Shown here: positions 33,679 through 44,475 of the stretch, in pieces
Numbering within the stretch: the stretch's first letter is position 1
How the letters are laid out: every line of letters starts with the position of its first letter
NCBI GenBank assembly: GCA_037349315.1
Contig: JBAIAC010000008.1
Coordinates: forward strand, 39,344,001 to 39,408,000
Length of the DNA: 64,000 nt
DNA from: Chelydra serpentina
Lineage: Eukaryota; Chordata; Testudines; Chelydridae
Direction: 5' to 3'
Notes under the pieces: model-generated
Database searches by the model: none
Seen by the model: the letters and a program-made list of their open reading frames with translations, nothing else
Told to the model about the DNA's origin: nothing
Position numbers and translations under genes: made by a program

Positions 33679-33836
33679 TCAAGTATCAGAGGGGTAGCCG
33701 TGTTAGTCTGGATCTGTAGAAGCGACAAAGAGTTCTGTGGCACCTTATAGACTAACAGATGTATTGGAGCATAAGCTTTCGTGGGTGAATCCCCAATACA
33801 TCTGTTAGTCTATAAGGTGCCACAGAACTCTTTGTC
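33679..33836. mobile_element. Head-to-head Penelope-tail hairpin, family A
   Basis: 158 bp, almost entirely palindromic: arms gcgacaaagagttctgtggc ... gactaacagatgtattgg and their exact complement, separated by about 35 bases. The left end keeps the terminal tcaagtatcagaggggtagcc. The flanking repeat gcttctctgtatg occurs at 33666-33678 and 33837-33849; its first bases may be shared with the element end. Confidence 0.85.
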
Positions 33837-34634
33837 GCTTCTCTGTATGGTGACCTGCAGTCATTTGCCTCATTATAACAGAGCTTAGTGATCCTGGGAA
33901 CCACTTTTTTTTCTACCTGCAGCCAGAAGTACTTTCACATTCTTAGTGTCAACAGACTATACAAGCTAAATCACTGTGACAGTAATAGAATGAGATTAGT
34001 GTCCTCTAAAGATCTGTGAAAGGCATTGCTAGTGATCACAACAGGGATGGTTTGTTACAGGGTCAGCCAGAACTGGCTAGAATTGTTGTCAGTTTTTGGG
34101 TTTTTTTAGCATGAATAGTAAACAAGCTCTAGTTTATATAATATTTTAGTAAGGCAATTTTATTATTAAAATGTAAAATGGGAATAGTTAAAGACTGGAG
34201 ATTCCTCAATATCTGTAAAGCAGTTACACTACAAGGTGCATTTTTAAGCTGGTTGCCTATTCTCTTGGTTGCCAATTCCAATAAGTGTATCTAAACACCT
34301 TCTAGTCTCTAAAACACAACCTTGCTTACTATATTTATTGGTTTTGTCTTTTAAAAATTGCTGCCTCCTTGTGGTATATGAAGCTTTGGGCTATGCAATG
34401 CTATTGTTGACTAAAATGGCTGCTCTTAGAAGTATCTTGGGATACTGTGAACTTGTCAAGCAGCCTAGCATTAAAACCATAGCAAAAGGAGCCTTGAGGA
34501 AATGAGTTAAAATCTTCTAAAATGAAAAAGCATAAGGTACTGGAGATGAGAAGCAAATAAACCTTTTCTTTGTGCAGCTTTTTCCTGGGATAGGGTACGA
34601 TGTTAGATTCCTCCCCGCCACACACACACACTGA

Positions 34635-34930
34635 GGGTACGTCTATACTCACGCGTCCTGTCGGAGGCGCGGGATCGATGTTCTGGGTTCGATTTATCGC
34701 GTCTTGTCTAGACGCAATAAATCGAACCAGGAAGTGCTCCGCCGTCGACACTGGTAATCTAGCTCGACGAACGGAGTAGGCGGAATCGACGGGGGAGCCT
34801 GCGCGCCGCGTGTGGACCCCGGGTAAGTGCTTTTTCATTCGAACTAAGATAGTTCGACTTCAGCTACGTTATTCACGTAGCTGAAGTTGCGTATCTTAGT
34901 TCGAATTATGGGGTTAGTGTAGACCAGCCC
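34635..34930. mobile_element. Harbinger-type MITE
   Basis: 296 bp with ends GGGTACGTCTATACTCACG / GGTTAGTGTAGACCAGCCC, flanked by tga (34632-34634, eroded) and taa (34931-34933). It has strong internal palindromes: gttcgatttatcgcgtcttg / gacgcaataaatcgaac and aactaagatagttcgacttc / gaagttgcgtatcttagttc. A CpG-rich island in an AT-rich intron, a very common sauropsid MITE. Confidence 0.8.
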
Positions 34931-35257
34931 TAAGTATGCATTATATACTGTTTTCTTGACATGTATGCTTTGTTGTGTAACTGTTTTGGAATAATATTTT
35001 AAGAAAGGTTTTATGTATGCAGAGAATTCTTAACTTTGCAAAAAAATAAAAAAAAATCTCAAAGAAAATTCCGGGTTGATTATATAATACATAAAGAAAA
35101 GTCACTATCTCATTTTAAAACATTTTTATATTGTTAGGAACAGAAAAGTTCATAAGTGTGTGTGCGTATATCTATATCTATCTATCAGCATTTATACACT
35201 GTGGTAATTCGCAGTACAAAACAAGCCAAGATAGATGTGCATGTGCATATTGCACCT

Positions 35258-35620
35258 AGCATGGGACATACAAGGCAATAAGAAGAGGTTCTATAAATAT
35301 ATTAGGAGCAACAAAAAGGCAAAGGAAAGTGTAGGCCCGCTACTTAGCAGGAAAGGAGAGCTAATAATGGATAACATCAAGAAGTTTGAGGTTATTAATG
35401 CCTATTTTGCATCAGCCTTCACTACAAAGGTTAACTGTGACCACATATTTAACACAATTAATATTAAAAACAAGGGGGAAGGAACGCAAGCCAGAATAGG
35501 GAAAGAACAGGTTAATGAATATTTAGGGCCTGATGAAATTCATCATAAGCTACTTTAAGAAACTATCTGAACCAGTCTTGGAACCATTAGCAATTCACTG
35601 CTGTACAGCCAAAATGCTTC
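35258..35620 (+). mobile_element. CR1-like LINE fragment
   Basis: The frame ending at 35558 contains NKKRFYKYIRSNKKAKESVG and INAYFASAFTTKV, the segment just before the RT domain in CR1 ORF2, then GPDEIHHKLL (cf. GPDGIHPRVL). It continues decayed to about 35620. Both ends truncated; a different, older subfamily from the copy at 4313-6260. Confidence 0.75.
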
Positions 35621-35736
35621 TGAAATAAATGTAGTCAAACTTTACTAATTCTGGGTCACTGAGAACAAAAATGATGCTTAAAATTGTTGATTGGCTCTAG
35701 TTTTCAAGACATGCTATTGGGTCAATATATACGACC

Positions 35737-36343
35737 TGTGGCAAATTGCCGGCACTACTATGATGGGTCCTGCACTTTCTCTTCTTGTGGGGGGGTTTCA
35801 GGGTGCCATTTCCTGCCCCTGAACTGGGGTAACAGTTATCCTACTAATATCCCAGGGAAGGGGAGTGGAGAGGGAGGAACCCAGGCCCGCCCTCTACTCT
35901 GGGTCCCAGCCCAGGGGCCCTATGATAGCAGGTGAACCACTTGTACCAGTGATTCTTTCCCCTGGGCTACTTCCCTCTCCTGACCTTCAGCTTGTGGGGC
36001 TTCCTGCCTTCCCTCTGCACAAGCCAGGTGTCCCTTTACCTAGGATCTTGGTCTTCTTAGCCCGCTGCAGCACTTCTCAAAACTCTCCTCCGCTTTCCTC
36101 CGAACTGCTCTTTGTTCCACCACCAATCCACTCTGCTTCACTCCTCCAAACTGCTCTCTGCTCCACCACCAAATCACTCTGCTCCAGCTCCTCCTCTGGC
36201 TGATTGAAGCAGGGGGATTTTATCAGGTGACTGGCTTCAGGTGCTCTAATTGGTTTCAGGTGCTTTTAATTAATCTACAGGGAATAAGGCTTCTCCTCAT
36301 CCTAGATCACTCTCTTGCTGCCTTCTGGCCATGCTGTATCACA
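35737..36343 (-). repeat. 3' LTR of the Gmr1-like element
   Basis: 607 bp on the minus strand, begins TGTGATACAGCATGG (36343) directly after a G-rich purine tract (agcaggggggaggata) and ends GGCAATTTGCCACA (35737). No partner LTR is present in the window. Confidence 0.75.
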
Positions 36344-37800
36344 TATCCTCCCCCCCTGCTCAACACCATGGGGTTGGGCAACTTGGGACGAGAGGCAATG
36401 CTTTCGTGACAAGCCATCTGCGTTGCCGTTTTGGTTTCCGGCCCTATGCTGTACTCGGAAATGAAAAGGTTGCAGAGATAGGAACCATCTAGTCACTCTT
36501 GCATTCTTTTCCTTGTTTCTGTGCATCCACTGGGGCAGGGCATGGTCTGTCACCAGGGTAAATCACCACCCCAGTAGGTAGTAACGGAGGGTTTCCATGG
36601 CCCATTTTATCGCCAGACATTCCTTTTCAACGACGGCGTACTTTTGTTCCCTGGGGAGGAGCTTCCGGCTGAGGTACAGGATCGGGTGTTCCTCCTCCCC
36701 TACCATCTGCGAAAGGATGGCTCCTAGCCCTACCTCCGAGGCATCTGTTTGTAGAACGAATTATTTCTTGAAGTCTGGGGCTATGAGTACAGGATGGCAG
36801 CAAAGGGCTGTCCTTAAATCTGCGAATGCCCCTTCTGCTGCATCAGACCATTTTACTATCTTGGGGCCCCGAGCCTTTATCAGGTCAGTCAATGGCCCTG
36901 CTCTTGTGGCAAAATGAGGGATGAATCTCCGATAGTACCCTGCTAACCCGAGAAATGCTCTGACCTGCTTTTTACGGATTGGCCGAGGCCAATCTTGTAT
37001 TGCCTCTACTTTGTTACATTGGGGTTTTACCAAACCTCTCCCTACTACATACCCAAGGTATCTGGCTTCAGCTAGTCCTATCACGCACTTGAGAGGGTTG
37101 GCAGTGAGGCCAGCCTTCCTCAGGGTGTCTAGTACCGCTTCTACTTTTACTAGATGCGTTTCCCAGTCAGGGCTATGAATGACTATATCGTCTAAATAGG
37201 CAGCGGCATACCTGGCATGGGGTCGCAACAATTTATCCATAAGTCGTTGGAATGTTGCTGGGGCCCCATGGAGTCCGAAAGGGAGGACAGTGTATTGGAA
37301 CAGGCCATCAGGTGTAGAGAAAGCTGTCTTCTCCTTGGCATTCTTGGTCAGGGGAATTTGCCAATATCCTTTAGTCAGGTCCAGAGTGGTTAGGTATCGG
37401 GCCTTGCCTAACTGATCAACTAGCTCATCGACACGTGGTATTGGATAGGCATCGAATTGGGATACTTCATTCAACTTCCGGAAGTCATTACAAAATCTCC
37501 AGGTGCCGTCAGGCTTGGGTACTAAGACGATAGGACTGGACCACTGGCTGTGGGATTCTTCAATAACCCCAAGTTCCAACATCTTCTTCACTTCTGTCCT
37601 AATTTCCTCTCTTTTAGCTTCCGGTATCCGGTATGGTCTTATCGTCACCCTTATTCCGGGCCTGGTGACGATATGATGTTGGACCAGTGTCATACGGCCC
37701 GGCTGTGTACAGAACACGTCTTGGTTCCGTTGGATCATATCAATGACCTCTGTTAGTTGTTCTGGGGCTAACTCAGGGGATATCCTCACCTGCCCCTGTC
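36344..37800 (-). pseudogene. Gmr1-like reverse transcriptase and RNase H
   Basis: 37789-36761 is one open frame with all RT blocks: GYWQIPLTKNAKEKTAFSTP, VLPFGLHGAPATFQRLMD and the catalytic YLDD (in AAYLDDIVIHS), then the thumb and connection (FLGLAGYYRRFIPHFA). After PDFKK a TAA interrupts the start of RNase H, whose pieces follow (QTDASEVG, LVTDHALPQWMHRNKEKNAR, AGNQNGNADGLSRKH), with at least one more stop. RT motifs are intact but the polyprotein is broken. Confidence 0.88.
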
Positions 37801-37846
37801 GGTCGTCCGTCTGGGGTAGAGCTCTCCGAATGACCAGGCACGTCTC

Positions 37847-39270
37847 TCAGTCACGCCAGGGCTTCAGCAAGTTTACATGGTAGATCTGCTCTGGTCTTCG
37901 GCGGTCTGGTTGTCTGACCTTATAGTCCACTTCCCCAATGGCTTCCACTATCTCATACGGCCCATGCCAGCTGGCTAGGAGTTTGCTTTCTGCTGTCGGC
38001 ACTAGCACCATCACCCGTTCTCCTGGCTGAAATTTCCGTACTTTCGCCTGGCGGTTGTAATATGTCCGCTGGGTCTCTTGTGCTTTTTCCAAATGTTCTC
38101 GTACTATAGGGGTTACTCGAGCTATTCGCTCTCTCATCTGTGTCACGTGCTCAATGACATTCTTTCCTGGGTTGGGTTGTTCTTCCCAGTCCTCCTTGGC
38201 GATGTCTAATATTCCGCGTGGGTGGCGTCCGTATAGCAGCTCAAAGGGAGAGAAACCGGTGGACGCCTGGGGGACTTCCCGTATTGCAAACATTAGGTAT
38301 GGTAGACGGGTATCCCAGTCTTTTCCGTCCTGTGCTACCACCTTCCGGATCATACCTTTAAGGGTGCGGTTAAACTGCTCGACCAGGCCATCTGTTTGAG
38401 GATGTTAGACTGAGGTCCTTATGGCATGGATGTGGAGCGGGGTACATAAGTCCTTCATTAATTTCGACATGAAAGGGGTTCCTTGGTCAGTCAGGATCTC
38501 CTTAGGGATGCCTACTCTGGCAAAAACCTGGAGTAGTTCTTTTGCTATTGCCTTGGATGTGGGGTTTCTTAAAGGAATGGCTTCTGGATATCATGTGGCA
38601 TAGTCAAGGATGACTAGTACGTTTCGGTGACCCCGTGCTGATCTTTCCAGCGGGCCCACAAGGTCCATGGCTATCCTTTCGAAAGGGACTTGAATAATAG
38701 GCAAAGGTACTAATGGGGCCCGCAAGTGAGGTCGAGGGCTATGCAACTGACATTCTGGGCAGGAGGCACAATAGCGTTGGACCGCCGCACGTATTCCTGG
38801 CCAATAAAACCTTCTTAGGACTCTATCCAGTGTCTTGTCTATTCCTAGATGTCCCCCAAATAAATGACTGTGAGCTAGCTCTAGTACTGCCCTTGTGTGT
38901 TTCCGTGGGATTAAGAGCTGCTCTACTTCTTCCCCTCGAATCTGCACTATTCGGTACAACAGATCACGTTTGATCATATAATACGGCCCCGGGCCTTTGG
39001 TCTTTCCTTCCACCGGTACGCCATTTACTTCCACTACCTCATCCCTCACATTCGCATATAGCGGGTCATTGGCTTGGTCCTGCCTGAAATTCTCACGGGC
39101 GGTACCAATCTGACCTAATTCCAGGGGACCTATTTCTACTCTGCCCCCTGGGTTGCCCCTACTTGGGCTAGGAACTGCCTCTGAGTCCTCACTGGCCTGA
39201 ATTGTCTCCTGGCCTCCTGAACGGGTTCGCTTACCAACAAGGGAGGCTTTCTGGTTCTCTGCTAGAATCC
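37847..39270 (-). pseudogene. Gmr1-like integrase (upstream of RT)
   Basis: 39049-38591 encodes the zinc-binding HHCC domain (HSHLFGGHLGIDKTLDRVL, YCASCPEC) and the start of the core (MDLVGPLERSARGHRNVLVI-LDYAT). 38353-37847 encodes the end of the core and the C-terminal domain (FELLYGRHPRG, SWHGPYEIVEAIGEVDYKV). The DDE residues can be traced in LDYAT, LTDQGTPF and LVEQFNRTLK. Two nonsense codons lie between the halves: TGA directly after LDYAT and TAA before HPQTDG (about 38590 and 38407). Both look like single-base changes. The C-terminal end is followed within 60 bases by RT. Confidence 0.88.
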
Positions 39271-39276
39271 TGGTCC

Positions 39277-40767
39277 CTAGCCTTTTATCTGCCCTCCTTT
39301 CCTGCCTAGACTTTTGGGGTTTCCTGGGGGATGAGAATAGCTCTGGGGCAAATTTAGCAAAAATTGGGTGAAGCTATCTGTAGGTGCCTCCATTTCAGCC
39401 CGGGGGTTGCTACCCTCCCTTGGCTCTACTGGGGGGAGTAAGTTCTCAAACCCAGGGAAGTTCCTACCAATTAAGACCGGGTAGGGGAGCCTAGGGACCA
39501 CCACTGCAGTTACCCTGGTAGTGTTCCCCTGGATCTCAATCCGTACTGGGATTGTGGGGTAGAAATTTACGGTGCCATGAACGCACGTTACCCCTGTGGT
39601 TTTGGCCCGGGTTAGTTGGTCTTGCCCCACCAACTTCCCCGAGACCAGCGTGACAGCACTCCCGGAATCTACTAATGCTGTGGTCACAATACCATTCATT
39701 TTTACTGACCTTGTATACCCATGTGGGGTCATTGCGACACCTACCAGGCCAATTAGGCCACATTGTTCCCCAGGATCCCCCAGATTGCACTGCATAGGCT
39801 CTTCCCTGTTGGGGCATTGGGCTGCTATATGCCCCAATTCCCCACACTCGTAACACCGACCCCTTATCCCGGTTGCCGCCCTCTGCCTGGGGCTATTTGG
39901 TCGGCCCCCCCAGCCCTCTCTTCCCAAACCCCCAGGTCCCTTCTTGGACTCGGGCCATTCCTCAATGTCTTTTCTCCCAGTTATAGTTCTCCTGCAGTTC
40001 TCAGCGGTCCGGGACCTTGGGTTTGGGGCTGGCTTCCTGGATTGCCGTGTTTCACCCCCTGGGGTCTGGAACAGTTCACGGGCTGCTAGCTGTCTTTCCA
40101 CGAGGGAGACCAACTCATCATAGGTGGAGGGGTCATTCTGGCCAACCCAAGCCCGGAGGCCTGGTGGTAGCCCCCTCATATACCGGTCCAGTACCAGGAG
40201 CTCCATCATCTTCTCAGAGCTGAGGGCCTCAGGGCGCAGCCATTTCTGGGTCAGGTGGATCAGGTCAAACAATTGCGATCTGGGTGTCTTGTCCTCTGTA
40301 TACTGCCACTCATGGAACCTCTGGGCTCGCAATGCCGTAGTTACTCCGGATCTGGCCAGGATCTCTGCCTTCAGTTGGGGGTAATCTGCTGCAGTCTCTG
40401 CGGCCATATTGTAGTATACCTTCTGGGCCTCCCCACACAGGAACGGGGTAAGGATACCGGACCACTGGTCTCGGGGCCAGGCCTCCCGCATGGCTGCTCT
40501 CTCAAAAGCCAGGAGGTATGCCTCCACATCTCCTCCCGTGTCATTTTCTGTAGGCAGTGGCTGGCCCGTATAGTCCGGGTCCCATCGCCGTTCTGGTTTC
40601 GCTCCATAAGGGCCTTCATCTGGTTCACCAGCTCTTGCAGCAGGGCTCGGTCCTGGGCAGCCTGACTCATCAACAGACGATTAGTCTCTTGCTGTACCCT
40701 AGTTGCTTCCTGTTGGGCGGTTGCTTGGACCCGGGTAGCCTCCTGCTGGGCCGCGGTGGCTTGTATT
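39277..40767 (-). pseudogene. Gmr1-like Gag and protease
   Basis: 40527-39277 is a 416-codon frame. It has a capsid region resembling a SCAN-type fold ([40 protein letters not shown]), one CCHC knuckle ([14 protein letters not shown]) and an aspartic protease with the active site [10 protein letters not shown] and the flap-side [13 protein letters not shown]. The N-terminus lies in another frame ([20 protein letters not shown], preceded by a Gln/Ala-rich coiled coil), so there is a frameshift near 40615-40640. The N-terminus is cut at about 40770. A shift near 39277 separates it from the integrase frame. Confidence 0.85.
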
Positions 40768-41463
40768 AGGAGGAAGTATTGGTATTTTACCTAGGTTTGC
40801 CCACAAATGGAACTCTGCCCACTATACAGTATATTCTGTAAATGTTCAAAACGGATCATGAGTCTTCAGCTGAGATCCATTGGTGGACTCCCTGGGCTTG
40901 GCTTTCTCTCAAAAGGATTCCAATAAATTCATGGACTCTGCTGGACTCTTTGGGATTGACTCCACCACAGTGGGGATTTGATGTCCGTAGGTTCCTTGGG
41001 CTTGACTTCTTGATTGGACAGTAATGGTAGGACTCTAAGCATCAACCACTAAAGGTGCCAAAATGAGATATCACTTCTAGTAACTTGGGCAGATGTTCAT
41101 AATATACATTTTTTGATTTCTTATATGCTTTGATCAGCAATGAAACAGTTAATATAGGTTTTTAAACTGTCATTGGACATCTGAGTTAATACCTCATTGA
41201 AATGAACTGGAATTGTTCACACTTTTCAGAACTATTGTTTCAGGCTCTCCGCAAACTCAGGGAGAATTCGTTTTTTCAGTTACACTTGGTTAATGTTTTG
41301 AAGATTTTCTTCACAATTGTAAGAACCAGTCATTTGTTAGGAAACTGAACGTTTGGCATTAAACATTGAAAAATAAATACATATTGACAGAATGTGAAAG
41401 CAAAAATGTCCAGCTGGTAAACTTTTAGAAGTTTTAAAATCCATATTTTTGTAATGAATATAG

Positions 41464-41639
41464 TATGGAGGCAGGAGGAGATCGAGCGCATTAACAGCAG
41501 TCTTGCTGGAGCAGAAAGAAAGGCAGCCCTCTGTGCACTTCTAGAACAAGAGACGCAGCTGATTGCTTCCATTGGGAGACACAAACTAAATGCAGATGAA
41601 GAGAACCAGCAAAAAGCAACACTGTTCTTTTTGGATAAG
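41464..41639 (+). CDS. IQUB: IQUB coding exon 7
   Basis: Acceptor gtaatgaatatag, donor AAG|GTCAGT; phase 1 to 0, residues 574-632. It continues from HALE with LWRQEEIERINSSLAGAERK and AALCALLEQETQLIASIGRH, which matches human IQUB (WRQEELTRIN...[25 protein letters not shown]). It ends FFLDK. Helical and charged, following the IQ-motif helix. Confidence 0.94.
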
Positions 41640-42386
41640 GTCAGTGAAGTAATTGCAGTCTGAACATGAATGTACCCAAAGTTCAAAAACCTAATATCAT
41701 TTACAAACTAGCAGACAAAAGTAAACCACTGTAATTAACTCGACCAGTTATGAATAGTGCAGACATTCACATGTTTGTCAGACAATAGAATTGCCTCATT
41801 AGTTACAGTTTTTAAGTCTTTATTCATGTTGGTACAATTTAATGAACACTTCATTTTTCCCATGCACAGAGTTCAATTTGCCACTTACTTCATAACTTAT
41901 CTAGTTATTTGAAGAGATATGAGAACAATGCATCATGTAACCTACCATCTGTGCTTCACTCTAGGCACAGCAAGCTATAAGTATATTATAATAATGACAT
42001 TAACACTGAGTTGATTAATTTTGCCTTATAAGAATATTCTGCATAAAGGACCTAATTCTGCCCTCAGACATCAGTGATACAAGGTCAGGCCCTAACAGAA
42101 TGCATATCATTTTAGAGCTGACACTGTGTGTCAGGATAATGTGTGCTTTTTTAGTTTTTGCACAGTACAGTATAAGTTATCATGTACGAACAGATGCATA
42201 AAAAGTAGTTACTTTAAATGCATTATCTTTTTTTGAAATTTTAAATAACTCTGCCAATTAATTTCTCTCTCCAAAATACCCAGTGTCACTAATCAAAACT
42301 AATGAATAAGTGCTTGATCCTGCCCTCTGATATGCTGTACGTGCTACGTGTATCTTGAAAAATCAGTTACTTTATTTTGTCAAAAC
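41640..42386. other. IQUB: IQUB intron 7 start, nothing recognised
   Basis: AT-rich, no repeat or gene recognised. Confidence 0.4.
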
Positions 42387-42592
42387 ATGCCTGTGGAAGT
42401 CGGTCGAGGGAATTTGGATGCAGGCCTCTATGTGAGCAAGGGTCACGCTGACTCTACTCTGCTGTCTTCCCACCTACTTCTGATGTGAGCCCTGCTTCAA
42501 AAATCTCGCGTTATTACAGCTAGAGTTAGCCTGACTCTTGCTCATATAGAGGCCTGCATCCAAATTCCCTCTACCGACTTCCACATGCCTTA
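42387..42592. repeat. Fold-back inverted repeat
   Basis: Arms of about 65-70 bp: gtggaagtcggtcgagggaa, ttggatgcaggcctctatgt at the left and their complement at 42525-42590, about 90% alike, around a 75-base centre. Ends resemble cctaaggcatgtgg / catgcctgtgg. Probably a fold-back or MITE-type element; no duplication found. Confidence 0.7.
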
Positions 42593-42628
42593 GGTGCCTG
42601 TAAAATTTCATTTTGTTTGTCGGGTGGG

Positions 42629-42656
42629 TAGGGGTGTGTGTGTGTGTGTGTGTGTA
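42629..42656. repeat. (GT)n microsatellite
   Basis: About 12 GT units next to the fold-back repeat. Confidence 0.9.
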
Positions 42657-42675
42657 AGCATAAGACATAGAACAA

Positions 42676-43165
42676 AGGTTGCCAGGTGTCTGGTTTTCTA
42701 CTGGAAAGTCCAGTCGAAAGGGGACCTGTATAGTGTCCGGTCAGATGTAGGGACTGGACACCAAAAGTACAGTTACTGCAGGTGTATGTGTATGTGGGGG
42801 TGGAGGGGTAGGCACAGGCTCATCAACCTGCACCAGCCCCTGCTCAGACAGGGCCACCTCCTACCTGCATCTCATGGGCAGGCAGACTCCAAGTCAGGGG
42901 CTGCAGCTCCCATCCCAGCCCCAGAGCAGAGGAAGCCCAGACAGGGGAGGGAGGTGGAGAGAATCAAGCAATGAAGAAGGGAGGGGGAAAGAGGAGCAAA
43001 CGGGGTGGGGTCTGGGGGAAGAGGTGGAGAAGGGGCAGGGCCTCAAGAGAAGAGGTAAAGCAGGTGGCAAGGCCTCAGGGGGAAGACGTGGGGCAGGGAG
43101 AGGTTCTGGCACTCCTGCTGTAGTGCCCTGTTTTCAGAAAATAGAAAGTTGATAACCCTAAAAAG
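42676..43165. mobile_element. Probable hAT-type dispersed repeat
   Basis: Left end ggttgccaggtgtctggttt with internal gtgtccggtcagatg; right end attgaaagttgataacccta-like (gaaaatagaaagttgataaccc). Purine-rich GC filler between. I recognise the left part from abundant vertebrate repeats; boundaries approximate. Confidence 0.45.
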
Positions 43166-43829
43166 AACTGGCCAAACCAATTTAAATGAAATGTTGGCAG
43201 GTGCGGGGGAGGAAACAAATAACAAAAAATTATTTGGAGTGGGGCTCTGAATGGCAAATTTCAGCATCAAGAAAATTAAAATGACAATGTTATAAATGCC
43301 TCAAAAACAAGGTAGATAGTGGAATTCGAAACTCCAAAGTGAACTACACACTTTTTTTCAGAAATGACTATTGGATGCATTTAACAATCAGCAAATGTAT
43401 TATATTGAGATGTCTCCTTTTTCTCTTCACTTAAGTTCCCATCATGTTGGTTAACTAAATAAAAAACAAATTTCCTTCATATAAGATACTTGGTTCTGAG
43501 CTGTTCACAGCATCTGTAAGACTTCTTGTAGTAACTAATAACTCTTTGTAACCACAGATTGCCTAGGAGTTTTGGTTCAGGAGAAGAATGACTTGTTAGC
43601 TGTTCTTTGCTCTAAACATTTTATTCTGCAGGAACCAGACATAGCAGTGATTCCTAATGCAGCACAGGCTGCAGCTGTCAGACATGCCTGCCTCTTAGCT
43701 GGAAGGAAGGATTTACTTGTGGTTCAACGCACAGGACAGAAAGTCAGGAGACCTTCGGTGACATCTTGGCCTCATTGAACTCAGTGTCAGAACTCTCACT
43801 GACTTTAGTGGGGGCAGGATTTCATCCCT

Positions 43830-43990
43830 GGATTTTATTCCTGTCTGACTTTAGGAAGGTATCTTAACTATTCTGTGCCTCAGTTTTCTTATTTGTAAAA
43901 TGGGGATACTTACCTAACAGAGATGACATAAAGGTACATTAATGTTAAAGTTCAGCATGAAGCTCTTAGAAATCTTCATTAGTCTTAGCT
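43830..43990 (+). repeat. MIR remnant
   Basis: The segment ctattctgtgcctcagtttt, cttatttgtaaaatggggat is the characteristic MIR core end. Confidence 0.7.
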
Positions 43991-44475
43991 AGCAGATGTA
44001 GTAATATTCTGTTCCTTTCTACAAATGGATCAGAAAAGCTTAAAACAGCTGTGAAGGACTGAGAAGTACTAAGGCCTTGGCTACACTCACGAGATACAGT
44101 GCAATAAAACTGCCTGCAGCGCTGTAACTCACTAACTGTCTACACTCGCAAGGCACGTGCAGCGCTGCATCTCCTCAGGTACAGCGCTGCATGTACTCCA
44201 CCTCCCCGAGAGGAATAACATTTGTTGCGCTGCTGCTGGTGCGCTGCGGCTACAGTGTGGCCACCCAATGCGCTGTTATTGGCCTCCAGAAGTATTCGGA
44301 AGTATCCCACAATGCCTGTTCTAGCCACTCTGGTCATCAATTAAAACTCTACTGCCCTGACCTCAGGTGACCAACTGCCACTCCGACCCTTTAAATTCTC
44401 TTGGAATTTTACATATCCCCTTCCTGTTTGCTCAGCCAGGCGTGGAGTGCTCTCAGCGCATCTTTCCAGGTAACC

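Larger units (their letters stand above)
35737..40775 (-). mobile_element. Gmr1-like Ty3/gypsy retrotransposon, 5'-truncated, antisense
   Basis: Read on the minus strand the order is Gag, protease, integrase, reverse transcriptase, RNase H, 3' LTR. Integrase before RT is the copia-like order known for the Gmr1 group of Ty3/gypsy elements, whose Gag is related to the SCAN domain. The 3' LTR is at 35737-36343 with a purine tract just upstream. At the other end the sequence stops abruptly inside the Gag N-terminus near 40770, so 5' LTR and primer site are missing. Several stops and frameshifts make it inactive. It lies antisense in IQUB intron 6. Confidence 0.85.

Noticed and set aside
42874..43152. 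Gly/Arg-rich frame
   Set aside because: Low-complexity purine-rich repeat filler.
43572..43778. 68-codon frame in intron 7
   Set aside because: No homology to the IQUB product, and the neighbouring exons join in frame without it.
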